64,000 nucleotides of DNA from Methylobacterium brachiatum (GTDB taxonomy: Bacteria; Pseudomonadota; Alphaproteobacteria; Rhizobiales; Beijerinckiaceae): positions 62,001 to 126,000 of the forward strand of contig NZ_JAJALK010000014.1 of NCBI RefSeq assembly GCF_020523825.1. Reading direction: 5' to 3'. The position numbers and the translations under genes were made by a program. This document shows positions 9,196 through 19,760 of this stretch, one piece after another. Each line of letters opens with the position of its first letter. The stretch's first letter is position 1. The notes below the pieces were generated by a model, which worked only from the letters and a program-made list of their open reading frames with translations, had not been told where the DNA came from and did no database searches.

Positions 9196-9624
9196 ATGCA
9201 GGCAGCCGATTCAGCACAACGGAATGACGGGCTGACGGCCCTGTTCGAGGCCGCGCGGGCCGTGCGCGAACGGGCCCATGCGCCCTATTCCCGGTTCCGG
9301 GTGGGGGCGGCTTTGCGCGACGAGCACGGCGCGATCCATGCCGGATGCAATGTCGAGAACGCGGCCTACCCGGTCGGCACCTGCGCCGAGGCCGGGGCGA
9401 TCGCCGCGATGATCGCGGGCGGCGGCCGGCGCATCGCCGAGATCCTGGTCTGCGGCGACGGCGCGGGCCTGGTGACGCCCTGCGGCGCCTGCCGCCAGCG
9501 CATCCGTGAATTCGCCGGGCCGGACACGCCGATCCACGCCGCCGGGCCGGACCGCGTCGCCAAGACCTTCACGCTGGCGGCGTTGCTGCCCGAATCGTTC
9601 GGGCCGGAGACGCTGGGTGACTGA
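9196..9624 (+). CDS. cdd: Cytidine deaminase
   Basis: Deaminates cytidine and deoxycytidine to uridine and deoxyuridine in pyrimidine salvage. It has 142 residues, typical of the small tetrameric form. The zinc site is complete: Cys63 and catalytic Glu65 in GTCAEAGA, then Cys96 and Cys99 in PCGACRQ. The substrate motif CNVENAAY is at 51-58. It is the first gene of a four-gene nucleoside-catabolism operon, and its last eight bases overlap the next gene (GTG at 9617). Confidence 0.96.
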   Translation: MQAADSAQRNDGLTALFEAARAVRERAHAPYSRFRVGAALRDEHGAIHAGCNVENAAYPVGTCAEAGAIAAMIAGGGRRIAEILVCGDGAGLVTPCGACRQRIREFAGPDTPIHAAGPDRVAKTFTLAALLPESFGPETLGD

Positions 9625-10441
9625 GGCCGCCGCCCTCGACGCGCTGCGGGCCGCGGGTTTCGGCGGCGGCTACGCCTGCGCCCTCGTCACCGGCACCGGG
9701 CTCGGCGGCATCGCGGCCGCACTCGAGGATTCGACCGCCCTGGATTACGGCCGGATCCCCGGTTTCCCCGGCGCCGGCGTCAGCGGCCATGGCGGCCGGC
9801 TGCATCGCGGACGCCTCGATGGCCGGCCGGTGCTGGTGTTCGAGGGCCGGGCGCACGCCTACGAGCGGGGCGACGCGGCGGCGATGCGGGTGCCGCTCGC
9901 CTGCGCGGCCGGACTCGGCGCAAAGCGCCTGCTCCTGACCAACGCCTCCGGGTCGTTGCGGCCGGAGCTCGGCCCCGGCAGCCTGGTCCTGCTCGCGGAC
10001 CACATCAACCTGTCGGGGATGAACCCGCTAATCGGCGAGGCGAGCGACGCCCGCTTCGTGCCGATGACCGAGGCCTACGATTCGGATCTGCGCGCCCAGC
10101 TCCGGGCGGCTGCGGGGGCCTGCGGGCTTCCGCTCACGGAGGGCGTCTACGCCTGGTTCTCCGGCCCGAGCTTCGAGACCCCGGCCGAGGTCCGGATGGC
10201 CGGCATCCTCGGGGCCGATCTGGTCGGCATGTCCACCGTGCCCGAGGTAATCCTGGCCCGCTTCCTCGGCCTGCCGGTTTCGGCCGTGTCGGTGGTGACC
10301 AACCTCGCCGCCGGGATCGCCGGGGGCGCCCCCCATCACGCCGAGACCAAGGCGGTGGCGGCCCGCGCCGCGGCGGATCTCGGCCGCCTGCTCCGGGCCT
10401 TCGTGGCCGGCCTGCCCGCCGAGGAGACCGAACATGGATGA
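9617..10441 (+). CDS. punA: Purine nucleoside phosphorylase
   Basis: Phosphorolysis of purine (deoxy)nucleosides to base plus (deoxy)ribose-1-phosphate. The 274-residue protein is the trimeric, mammalian-like type. Motifs are GTGLGG near the start, GRAHAYE (phosphate/ribose site), NASGSLRPELGPG, DHINLSGMNPL, and YAWFSGPSFETPAEVRM near the purine site. The GTG at 9617 gives an 8-base overlap with cdd and the expected family N-terminus; the frame is open further upstream only inside cdd. It overlaps deoC by eight bases, so translation is probably coupled. Confidence 0.94.
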   Translation: MTEAAALDALRAAGFGGGYACALVTGTGLGGIAAALEDSTALDYGRIPGFPGAGVSGHGGRLHRGRLDGRPVLVFEGRAHAYERGDAAAMRVPLACAAGLGAKRLLLTNASGSLRPELGPGSLVLLADHINLSGMNPLIGEASDARFVPMTEAYDSDLRAQLRAAAGACGLPLTEGVYAWFSGPSFETPAEVRMAGILGADLVGMSTVPEVILARFLGLPVSAVSVVTNLAAGIAGGAPHHAETKAVAARAAADLGRLLRAFVAGLPAEETEHG

Positions 10442-11165
10442 ACCCGATGCCGGTGCGGTCGCCCGCCGGGCGTTGCCGCTCCTCGATCTCACCGACCTGA
10501 CCGAGACCTGCACCGAGCCGAAGATCGAGGCCCTGTGCCGGGATGCGCGCAGCGGCGGCGTCGCGGCGATCTGCGTCTGGCCGCATTTCGTGGCGCAGGG
10601 CGCCCGGGCGCTCAAGGGCAGCGGCATCCGGGTCGCCACGGTGATCAACTTTCCCGCCGGGGGCGAGGATTGCGCCCGGGCGACCGACGACACCGCCGAG
10701 GCCCTGCGCGACGGCGCCGACGAGATCGACCTCGTCCTGCCCTATCGCGCCTTCCTGCGCGGCGATGCGGACACCGCCCGCGACATGATCGAGGCGGTGC
10801 GCGACACCTGCGGAGCCGCATCCCTCAAGGTCATCCTGGAGACCGGCGAGATCGCCGATCCCGACGCGATCCGGCGTGCGAGCCGCCTGGCGCTGGCGGC
10901 GGGGGCCGACTTCCTGAAGACCTCCACGGGCAAGAGCCCAGTCTCGGCGACCCCGGAGGCCGCTGCGGCGATGCTGGCCGAGATCCGGGCGAGCGGCCGC
11001 CCCGCCGGCCTCAAGGTGTCGGGCGGCCTGCGCAGCGTCGCCGATGCCGGCGCCTATCTCGCGCTGGCCGACCGGATCATGGGGGCCGACTGGGTGAGCG
11101 CAAAAACATTCCGGCTCGGGGCGAGCAGCCTGTTCGGCGCCCTGATGCAAGCACGGGAGTCTTGA
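10434..11165 (+). CDS. deoC: Deoxyribose-phosphate aldolase
   Basis: Splits 2-deoxyribose-5-phosphate into glyceraldehyde-3-phosphate and acetaldehyde, which feeds nucleoside carbon into central metabolism. It has 243 residues in a TIM barrel. The Schiff-base lysine is Lys162 in LKTSTGK, the second lysine is Lys194 in GLKVSGG, and the catalytic Asp is about residue 100 in DEIDLVLP. The ATG lies within the end of punA, and deoA starts five bases after the stop. No deoB (phosphopentomutase) is seen in the operon, so it would have to be elsewhere. Confidence 0.96.
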   Translation: MDEPDAGAVARRALPLLDLTDLTETCTEPKIEALCRDARSGGVAAICVWPHFVAQGARALKGSGIRVATVINFPAGGEDCARATDDTAEALRDGADEIDLVLPYRAFLRGDADTARDMIEAVRDTCGAASLKVILETGEIADPDAIRRASRLALAAGADFLKTSTGKSPVSATPEAAAAMLAEIRASGRPAGLKVSGGLRSVADAGAYLALADRIMGADWVSAKTFRLGASSLFGALMQARES

Positions 11166-11169
11166 GGGC

Positions 11170-12468
11170 ATGCGCCTGCCGCAAGAAACCATCCGGGCCA
11201 AGCGGGACGGCCTGACGCTCGATCCGGAGGAGATCGCGGCCTTCGTCCGCGGCCTCACCGACGGCGCGGTCGGGGAGGGGCAGGCGGCGGCCTTCGCCAT
11301 GGCGGTGTTCTTCCGCGGCCTCGCGCTGCCCGAGCGCGTGGCGCTGACCCGGGCGATGGCCGAATCCGGCCGGGTCCTCGCCTGGGACCTGCCGGGCCCG
11401 GTTCTCGACAAGCATTCCACCGGCGGCATCGGCGACACGGTGAGCCTGCCGCTCGCCCCGATGGTGGCGGCCTGCGGCGGCTTCGTGCCGATGATCTCCG
11501 GCCGCGGCCTCGGCCATACCGGCGGGACGCTCGACAAGCTCGCCAGCATCCCGGGCTACGACGCCACCCCGGGGCTCGACACATTCCGCCGGGTCGTCGG
11601 TGAGGTCGGCTGCGCGATCATCGGCCAGACCGCCGAGCTGGCCCCGGCTGACCGGCGCCTCTACGCGATCCGCGACGTCACCGGCACGGTCGAATCCCTC
11701 GACCTGATCACCGCGTCGATCCTGTCGAAGAAGCTGGCCGCCGGGCTCCAGGGCCTGGTGATGGACGTCAAGCAGGGCTCCGGCGCCTTCATGGCCGGGC
11801 TCGACGAGGCCAGGGCGCTGGCCGAGAGCATCGTGACGGTGGCCGAGGGGGCCGGCCTGCGCACCGCCGCGCTGATCACCGACATGGATGCGCCGCTCGC
11901 CAGCGCCGCCGGAAACGCGCTCGAAGTGGCCTACGCGCTCGACTACCTGACCGGCGCCCGCCGGGAGCCGCGCTTCCACGCGGTCACTCTGGCCCTCGGC
12001 GCCGAGATGCTGGTCGCCGGCGGCCTCGCGCCGGACCGGGACGCGGCGGCCGAGCGCCTGGAGACGGCTCTCGCCTCCGGCCGGGCGGCCGAGATTTTTT
12101 CTAAGATGGTCGTGGCGCTGGGCGGCCCGGGTGATCTGCTGAAGGCGCCGGCGCGCTACCTGCCCGCGGCGCCGGTGCAGCGGCCGGTCCGGCAGGACGG
12201 CACGGTGGCAGGCATCGACACGCGGGCGATCGGGCTGGCGGTGATCGGGCTCGGCGGCGGCCGGACCCGGCCCGAGGACGCGATCGACCCGCGGGTCGGG
12301 TTCACCGATCTCGCGGGTCCCGGGGATGCGTCCGGCCTGCTCGGGATCGTCCATGCGGCCGACGCGGCCGCCGCCGACCGGGCGGAGGCGGGTCTGCGGG
12401 CGGCCTACCGGATGGGCGAAGCGCCATCCGGCCGGCCGCCGATCATCGAGCGGGTGGGAGCCGGGTAG
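11170..12468 (+). CDS. deoA: Thymidine phosphorylase
   Basis: Phosphorolysis of thymidine to thymine plus 2-deoxyribose-1-phosphate. The 432 residues match the homodimeric type II pyrimidine phosphorylase length. The phosphate-binding signature KHSTGGIGD is at 81-89, followed by SGRGLGHTGGTLDKL. The C-terminal domain is present in full. This is the last gene of cdd-punA-deoC-deoA; the set covers both purine and pyrimidine deoxynucleosides and suggests growth on, or recycling of, DNA-derived nucleosides. Confidence 0.96.
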   Translation: MRLPQETIRAKRDGLTLDPEEIAAFVRGLTDGAVGEGQAAAFAMAVFFRGLALPERVALTRAMAESGRVLAWDLPGPVLDKHSTGGIGDTVSLPLAPMVAACGGFVPMISGRGLGHTGGTLDKLASIPGYDATPGLDTFRRVVGEVGCAIIGQTAELAPADRRLYAIRDVTGTVESLDLITASILSKKLAAGLQGLVMDVKQGSGAFMAGLDEARALAESIVTVAEGAGLRTAALITDMDAPLASAAGNALEVAYALDYLTGARREPRFHAVTLALGAEMLVAGGLAPDRDAAAERLETALASGRAAEIFSKMVVALGGPGDLLKAPARYLPAAPVQRPVRQDGTVAGIDTRAIGLAVIGLGGGRTRPEDAIDPRVGFTDLAGPGDASGLLGIVHAADAAAADRAEAGLRAAYRMGEAPSGRPPIIERVGAG

Positions 12469-12486
12469 GACCCGGCCCCGTCCGCC

Positions 12487-12819
12487 TTACCAGCGGCCGT
12501 AGCCGTGACGGTGACCCCAGCCGCCGTGACGGTGATGGCCGAAACCGCGATGGTGGCCCCAGCCGTAATGATGGCCGCGTCCGCGGCCCCAGCCGTGATG
12601 GTGGTGGCCGCGGAAGCCCGGTCCGAAACCGTGACGCGGGCCGAAGCCGTGGCGATGGCCGTATCCGTAGCCGTACTGGACATCCACGATGTCGCCGGCG
12701 CCCTGATGCAGGCCGGTGTCGAGGCCGAGCGGCGCGGCCATCGCGGGCGCCCCGAGGGTGATCCCCCCGAGCGCCAGGGCGGCGGCGGCCAGGCGTAGGC
12801 GTGCGGTCTTGGTGAACAT
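12487..12819 (-). CDS. Secreted His/Gly-rich protein of unknown function
   Basis: A 110-residue protein. The first ~28 residues form a clean Sec signal peptide (basic start, LRLAAAALALGGITLG, then APAMAA). After a short linker the last ~60 residues are almost only His, Gly, Arg, Phe, Trp and Tyr in short repeats (HHHHGWGRGRGHHYGWGHH). About 20 histidines could bind Ni, Cu, Zn or haem-like ligands; that is inference. GGAGGA sits upstream of the ATG. It is convergent with deoA, with 18 bases between the stops. I do not recognise a named family. Confidence 0.75.
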   Translation of the reverse strand: MFTKTARLRLAAAALALGGITLGAPAMAAPLGLDTGLHQGAGDIVDVQYGYGYGHRHGFGPRHGFGPGFRGHHHHGWGRGRGHHYGWGHHRGFGHHRHGGWGHRHGYGRW

Positions 12820-12974
12820 CGGCGTCCTCCTGTGCCTCTCCGGTCGCGCTGCCGCGACCGGCTGTGCCCCCGGTGTGACGCCTTTAAGTTGACGCTGACG
12901 TGAGTTTGGCCCTCAGGCGTTGTTCAGGTTCGGCGAGGAGCGGAATGGGCGTGGTTGGGATCCCTCCAGCCACG

Positions 12975-13066
12975 CCGTCATCACGCGCGCAGCGAAGCGA
13001 CCCGGGGATCCGCCACGTTAGGGAATCGCGCGCTGCTGGGTTGCTTCGCTGCGCTCGCAATGACGG
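12975..13066. repeat. Family B palindromic repeat
   Basis: Left arm about 12975-13006 (CGTCATCACGCGCGCAGCGA...) and right arm about 13036-13066 (CTGGGTTGCTTCGCTGCG...TGACGG), with about 30 bases between. The right arm matches the canonical family B arm seen at 31590-31628; the left arm has several changes. It is non-coding and lies between the His/Gly-rich gene and a methyltransferase gene. Confidence 0.75.
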
Positions 13067-13100
13067 TGAGGGCGATCCGGTATCGCCGAGCGGTGGTGCC

Positions 13101-13739
13101 CTAGGGCCGCCGGTACACCCACACCCGCGCGGGCGGCAGGTTCAGCCAGACGCGGTTCGACCGGTCGGCGGTGTAGCTGCCGGCCTCGCACCGGGCCGGG
13201 ATCGGCGGCACCACCGCGTAGGTGAACTGCACGAAGGGCGCGCCCGGCTGCATCAGGTCGTGGGCGGCGTTGAGCAGGTCGAGGCGCTGCTCGAGCGGCT
13301 TGGTGAACAGCGGCAGGCTCGAGATCGTCGCGGCGGCGGGCTGGGTCAGCACCGTCTTCAGGGTCGCGCGCATGTCGTAGGCGTCGCCCCGGATCACCGT
13401 GACCCCGGGGAAGCGGCGGGTCAGCAGGCGGCAGAAATCGGGGTTGAACTCCACCAGGATCAGCCGTGAGGCCGCGATGCCCCGGCGAATCAGCGCCTCC
13501 GTGACCGGGCCGGTGCCGGGGCCGAGCTCGACCACCGGGCCCTCGCGGCGCGGATCGACATAGGACGCCATGGTCCGGGCGAGCATCTTGCCCGAGGGCG
13601 TCACCGCGCCGGTGACGAGCGGCCGCTCGAACCAGGACCGCAGGAAGCGGGCCTCGTCCTCGAGAGGGTCGCGCCGCGGCCCAAGACTGTCACCCCTGGC
13701 GGCAGGGGCCTTCGCGCTGGGACGGCGGAGCGGCGGCAA
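13101..13739 (-). CDS. Class I SAM-dependent methyltransferase, PmtA-like
   Basis: Predicted S-adenosylmethionine-dependent methyltransferase of about 212 residues. The opening segment DEARFLRSWFERPLVTGAV and the SAM-binding motif VVELGPGTGPVTEALI match phospholipid N-methyltransferases (PmtA) and related rRNA-dimethylase-like enzymes of alphaproteobacteria. PmtA makes phosphatidylcholine from phosphatidylethanolamine, but the substrate here is inferred. The start is uncertain: no ATG precedes the conserved core. I chose the TTG at 13739, which has GAGGA nine bases upstream; a TTG at 13802 would add 21 residues. Confidence 0.82.
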   Translation of the reverse strand: MPPLRRPSAKAPAARGDSLGPRRDPLEDEARFLRSWFERPLVTGAVTPSGKMLARTMASYVDPRREGPVVELGPGTGPVTEALIRRGIAASRLILVEFNPDFCRLLTRRFPGVTVIRGDAYDMRATLKTVLTQPAAATISSLPLFTKPLEQRLDLLNAAHDLMQPGAPFVQFTYAVVPPIPARCEAGSYTADRSNRVWLNLPPARVWVYRRP

Positions 13740-13940
13740 GTCCTGAATTCCTCGAAGCCGATGGGAATGGAAGGCTAAGGCAACGCGCCGTCTTACAGTC
13801 AAGCTGGCCCGGCGCCTAGGGTAAGCATGCCACGCTCGCCCGATGCATAACGGGCGTGCACGGGTTCGGATCCGGCCTTGGAGCGCGCGCAGCCGAAGGG
13901 GAGGCCGGTTCGGCGTCGGCGAGCGCGTTCAATCAAAGCC

Positions 13941-15083
13941 TCATGGCCGGACGGCGCTGCCGAAGAAGTCCCGGACCTTGGCGAAGAAGCCCGCCGATTC
14001 CGGGTGGTTCTCCGGGGAGGCCGACTGGTCGAACTCCTGGAGCAGCTCGCGCTGGCGCTTGGTCAGGTTCTGCGGCGTCTCGACGAAGACCTGGATGTAG
14101 AGGTCGCCGACCTCCCGCGAGCGGAGCACCGGCATGCCCTTGCCCTTGATCCGGAATTGCTTGGCGGTCTGCGTCCCGGCCGGGATCCGCACCTGGGTCT
14201 GCGAGCCGTCGATCACCGGAACGGTGATCTCGCCCGAGAGCGCGGCCGTGACCATCGAGATCGGCACCCGGCAGAACAGGTCGGCGCCGTCGCGCTGGAA
14301 GAACTCGTGCTGCTTGATCGAGAGGAAGACGTAGAGGTCCCCGGGCGGACCGCCGCGCAGGCCGCTCTCGCCCTCGCCGGCGAGCCGGATGCGCAGGCCG
14401 TCATCGACGCCCGCCGGCACGTTGATCGAGAGCGTGCGCTCGCGGTTGACCCGGCCGGCGCCCTGGCAGGTGGTGCAGGGATCGTCGACGATCTCGCCGC
14501 GGCCGTGGCAATTCGGGCAGGTGCGCTCGATGGCGAAGAAGCCCTGCGCGGCCCGCACCCGGCCGTAGCCCGCGCAAGTCGGGCAGGTCCGCGGCTTCGA
14601 GCCGGGCTTGGCGCCCGAGCCGTCGCAGGCCTCGCAGGTCACCGAGGTCGGGATCCGGATGGTCTCGGCCTTGCCGATGAAGGCCTCTTCGAGGGTGATC
14701 TCGAGGTTGTAGCGCAGGTCGGAGCCGCGCTCGCGACCCGGGGCGCCACCGCCGCGCCCGCGCTGGGCGCCGCCGCGGCCGTCGCCGAAGAAGTTGTCGA
14801 AGATGTCCGACATGAAGTCGCCGAACTCGTTGCCGAATCCGGGGCCGCCCCCGCCCTGGCTGAAGGCGGCATGGCCGAACTTGTCGTAGGCCGCGCGCTT
14901 CTGGCCGTCCGAGAGGCACTGATAGGCCTCGTTCAATTCCTTGAACTTGATCTCGGCTTCCTTGTCGCCGGGATTGCGGTCGGGATGATAGGTCATTGCG
15001 AGCTTGCGGAAAGCGACCTTCAGCTCGCTTTCCGTGGCGGTCTTGGCGACCCCCAGAATCTCGTAATAGTCCCGCTTCGACAT
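13941..15083 (-). CDS. dnaJ: Chaperone DnaJ (Hsp40)
   Basis: Co-chaperone that delivers substrates to DnaK and stimulates its ATPase. It has 380 residues with all canonical parts: J-domain with HPD at 33-35, Gly/Phe-rich linker at about 75-125 (GGGGPGFGNEFG), four CxxCxGxG zinc-binding repeats at about 145-215, then the C-terminal substrate-binding domains. It follows dnaK on the same strand after about 270 bases, the usual dnaK-dnaJ order, so both may share heat-shock control. The 270-base gap contains a strong hairpin. Confidence 0.98.
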   Translation of the reverse strand: MSKRDYYEILGVAKTATESELKVAFRKLAMTYHPDRNPGDKEAEIKFKELNEAYQCLSDGQKRAAYDKFGHAAFSQGGGGPGFGNEFGDFMSDIFDNFFGDGRGGAQRGRGGGAPGRERGSDLRYNLEITLEEAFIGKAETIRIPTSVTCEACDGSGAKPGSKPRTCPTCAGYGRVRAAQGFFAIERTCPNCHGRGEIVDDPCTTCQGAGRVNRERTLSINVPAGVDDGLRIRLAGEGESGLRGGPPGDLYVFLSIKQHEFFQRDGADLFCRVPISMVTAALSGEITVPVIDGSQTQVRIPAGTQTAKQFRIKGKGMPVLRSREVGDLYIQVFVETPQNLTKRQRELLQEFDQSASPENHPESAGFFAKVRDFFGSAVRP

Positions 15084-15305
15084 CCCACCCAGTCTCCGGA
15101 CAATCAGAAGGCGCTGCGATCCCTGGGCCCGTCAGGTCCGCCGCGGCGGGTCCCTCGGGGCAGGTCTTGAGCAGGGTGAGCGGGTCGAGGCATCGTCGCG
15201 ATCATGACGATCCCGCCGATCTAGCATGAGCCGGCCGGCCCGACGCTGACGGCGGACGATATCCGGTTCCTGCGGCACCCGCGCAACAGCGCGTCTCAAG
15301 CAGAG

Positions 15306-15331
15306 GCGGGGCCGGATCGCTCCGGCCCCGC
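15306..15331. terminator. Strong hairpin after dnaK
   Basis: Perfect 11-base arms GCGGGGCCGGA and TCCGGCCCCGC around four bases, about 20 bases after the dnaK stop on the minus strand. There is no T-run, so it may act as a partial terminator or as a 3'-stabilising hairpin that makes dnaJ less expressed than dnaK. Confidence 0.55.
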
Positions 15332-15353
15332 TCGGTTCTGTCGAAACTGCGCC

Positions 15354-17270
<1,917 letters not shown>

Positions 17271-17658
17271 GGTGGGATCCCTCTTCTGTCGCGTTCAAGC
17301 AGACCGCCGAGCCCCGAAGCAGCTCGGCCCATGGCGGGTTGAGTGTGATGTGAGTATGGGACCCGGGCCGGATCAAGGGCCGTGAACGGCTGAAATCCAG
17401 CGCATAATCCCGCGTCGAGGGCGATATAAGAACCCCCGGACGGGCTCGCAAGGCGAAGCCGGCCCGTTCGCGCCGGCCGGCGCGTTTTTCGCCAAAGCCT
17501 TGTCCGGCCTGAAAAATCCCGCCGTGAGGCCGGGTTTGGCCCGATGGCGTCGCCGCATTTTGTTGCTCCGCTGCCACGTCCAGGCCATCGATGGCGTGTT
17601 AACACTTCGACAAGGGGTTGAGCGTGGCCCCGCCACCTCGTCTTCCCGTCAGAGCCCG
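17271..17658. other. Divergent promoter region between dnaK and a secreted-protein gene
   Basis: About 390 non-coding bases. It should hold the dnaK promoter on the minus strand and that of the Pro-rich secreted-protein gene on the plus strand. Apart from the possible sigma-32-like element I see no strong palindrome or CIRCE-type operator. Confidence 0.4.
17353..17377 (-). promoter_or_regulatory. Possible heat-shock (RpoH) promoter of dnaK
   Basis: Read on the minus strand, CTTGATC (17377-17371) and CCCATACT (17360-17353) resemble the -35 CTTGAA and -10 CCCCAT-type elements of sigma-32 promoters. The spacing is a little short and the alphaproteobacterial -10 differs, so this is a tentative call made mainly because it lies 83 bases upstream of dnaK. 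Confidence 0.3.
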
Positions 17659-18651
17659 ATGCCACGGACCCGCCGCCTCCTGCTCCCCCTTCTGGCAGCC
17701 GCCCTCGCGCTGCCCGCGACGCTCGCCGCCCCGCCGGCGCAGGCCCAGAATTTCTTCGAGCGCCTGTTCGGCATTAAGCCCGAGCGCCCGCCGGTGCCGC
17801 CCCGCGGCGTGCCCGAGGGCCCGCCCGCCGCCCCGGCCCCCGGGGAGCCGGGCCCGGCGGCCCCGGGTCCCGAGGCGCCCCGGCCCGCGCCGGTCCCGGC
17901 GCGCCCGGTGGTGCTGAAGGCTCCCTCCGAGGACGGCGTGATCGGGCAGGAGCTGCAGCTCAACGGGACGTCCGGCACCCTGAAGCTGGAGCGGGCCGGC
18001 CCATCCGTGACGGCGCGGATCAAGCTGCCCGGCACCAAGATCTCCCAGCCGGCCGAATCCTGCACGGTGCCGCTCGCGAACGGCAATCCCATCACCCTGT
18101 CCTCCGAGGGCAAGCCCGAGGGTGCGCCACGCTTCGAGGCCGCCGGGGCCGAGTGCCCGCTGCGCTTCGACGTGGTCGAGGGCGGAATCCTGGTCTCGTC
18201 CCTGGGCCAGGGGCCGGTCTGCACCTTCTCGAACGCCGATTGCGCCACGACACCCGTGGGTCTCTGGGGCCCGGCCGGCGCGACGCTGATCCCCCGGGCC
18301 GGGGAGTTCGACACCGCCCGGGGCGTCGCCGACAAGGCGGTGCGCGACAATTACAAGCTGATGACCCAGCGCGCCCGGCGCGAGGACGTCCGGCCGATCG
18401 TGAGTGAGCAGGCGGCCTTCTCGGCCGACCGGGAGCAGCTCTGCCGCGGCTACGCCCGCGAGGGCACGCACGGCTTCTGCCACCTCCGGGTCACCGAGAA
18501 CCGGGCCCTGGCGCTCGCCACCCGGCTCGGCGCCAACACCGCGGTGCCGACCGCTTCGGTCGCCCCGCGCCGGTCCCGGCCGAAGCCGGCCGCCGAACCC
18601 GCCGTCGACGGGGTGAACCCGGACACGGCCGGCGAGATGCCGCCGGAATAG
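17659..18651 (+). CDS. Secreted Pro/Ala-rich protein of unknown function
   Basis: A 330-residue protein. Residues 1-30 form a Sec signal peptide (basic start, LLLPLLAAALALPATLAA, then AQAQ). NFFERLFG follows the cleavage point; this short motif is common after the signal in alphaproteobacterial envelope proteins. A 60-residue Pro-rich linker precedes a globular part with paired cysteines (ESCTVPL, AECPLRF, GPVCTFSNADC, QLCRGYAREGTHGFC), which suggests a disulfide-bonded periplasmic domain. No enzyme motif is visible. The ATG is chosen because it begins the signal peptide. Confidence 0.75.
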   Translation: MPRTRRLLLPLLAAALALPATLAAPPAQAQNFFERLFGIKPERPPVPPRGVPEGPPAAPAPGEPGPAAPGPEAPRPAPVPARPVVLKAPSEDGVIGQELQLNGTSGTLKLERAGPSVTARIKLPGTKISQPAESCTVPLANGNPITLSSEGKPEGAPRFEAAGAECPLRFDVVEGGILVSSLGQGPVCTFSNADCATTPVGLWGPAGATLIPRAGEFDTARGVADKAVRDNYKLMTQRARREDVRPIVSEQAAFSADREQLCRGYAREGTHGFCHLRVTENRALALATRLGANTAVPTASVAPRRSRPKPAAEPAVDGVNPDTAGEMPPE

Positions 18652-18711
18652 CGGCCGGTCAGGGCATCGTCCCGATCCGAAAGCCGGCGGTCGCCCGTTC
18701 GGGACGCCGCC

Positions 18712-19332
18712 TCAGGCCCGCCCGGCACTCATCGACAGCATGGCCGGGTCGATGCCGTTGGCCCGCAGCGCCAGCTCGTACTTGGCCTCGAGGTCGGTGT
18801 CGAAGATCAGCGCCGGGTCGGCTGGGCAGTTGAGCCAGCCATTGGCCATGATCTCGCTCTCGAGCTGCCCCGCCTGCCAGCCGGCATAGCCCAGGGCCAG
18901 CACGGCACTCGCCGGCCCCTCGCCGCTGGCGATGGCCCGCAGGATCTCGACCGTGGCGGTCAGGCAGATGCCGTCGTCGATGATCAGCGTCGATTGCTGG
19001 ATGTGAAAATCGTCGGTGTGGAGCACGAAGCCGCGCCGGCCCTCCACCGGGCCGCCCATCAGCACCGGCATGTGCCCGACCCGCTCGCGCAGCCGGATTG
19101 CGTCCGCCTCCGGGGCGACGTCGAGCTGGACCAGCAGGTCCGGCATGCTGATGTCGGTGGCCGCCTTGTTGACGATGATGCCCATCGCGCCGTCGGCCGA
19201 ATGGGCGCAGACATAGATCACCGAGCGGGCGAAGCGCTCGTCGGCCATCCCGGGCATCGCCACGAGGAACTGGCCGTCGAGGAAGCTCGAGCCGGTGAGC
19301 GTGGAATGCGTGGGCGACGCTGGGTTCGGCAT
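18712..19332 (-). CDS. YqgE/AlgH family protein (UPF0301)
   Basis: A 206-residue protein of the YqgE/AlgH family. The family opening FLDGQFLVAMPGMADERFARSV is near residues 16-37, and VLMGGPVEGRRGFVLH is in the middle. Biochemical function is not established; in pseudomonads AlgH influences alginate and virulence regulation. It has no signal peptide and is probably cytosolic. It converges with the Pro-rich secreted-protein gene, about 60 bases from its stop. Confidence 0.93.
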   Translation of the reverse strand: MPNPASPTHSTLTGSSFLDGQFLVAMPGMADERFARSVIYVCAHSADGAMGIIVNKAATDISMPDLLVQLDVAPEADAIRLRERVGHMPVLMGGPVEGRRGFVLHTDDFHIQQSTLIIDDGICLTATVEILRAIASGEGPASAVLALGYAGWQAGQLESEIMANGWLNCPADPALIFDTDLEAKYELALRANGIDPAMLSMSAGRA

Positions 19333-19760
19333 GCGCGTATGCTACGCGGCCGCCGGGCCTTGTCCAGCGGACAAAGCGCGCGGGCCCGTTGCCGGCGCCG
19401 CCCCCGAAAGGCGCTGTCGAATCTGCGGACGGATCGCTATATTTCTCGGCCTTCGGGCCTTGGACCGCGCGCAGGCCCGATCCGGCCGTGAGAGGGAGGC
19501 GTTCCCTGGCGGAAGCGGCATCACCGGCCGCCTTCGGCAGCGCGGCGCAGCCGCCCGGATCCACCGGGCAGCGCAAGCGCATGGCCGCGGCGGCCAAGCT
19601 CACGGCGCGGCTTTCTTCGGCGCCGGCGCCGCCTTCATCAGGCTGCTCGGCGCGTGACGACCGCCGCCGCCCCGTCCTCGACAGGCCCGGCCCGCCACGC
19701 TAGGTCAGGCGCGATTGTTCAGCGCGCGATCCGAGCGCGCGTCAGCTGAAGGGACCCGCG
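19333..19760. other. Intergenic region between algH-like gene and peroxiredoxin
   Basis: About 430 bases between divergent genes. Short open frames on both strands have no family look. An AT-richer patch near 19430-19445 (CGCTATATTTCTCGG) could be a -10 region. I see no RNA gene or repeat. Confidence 0.35.
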
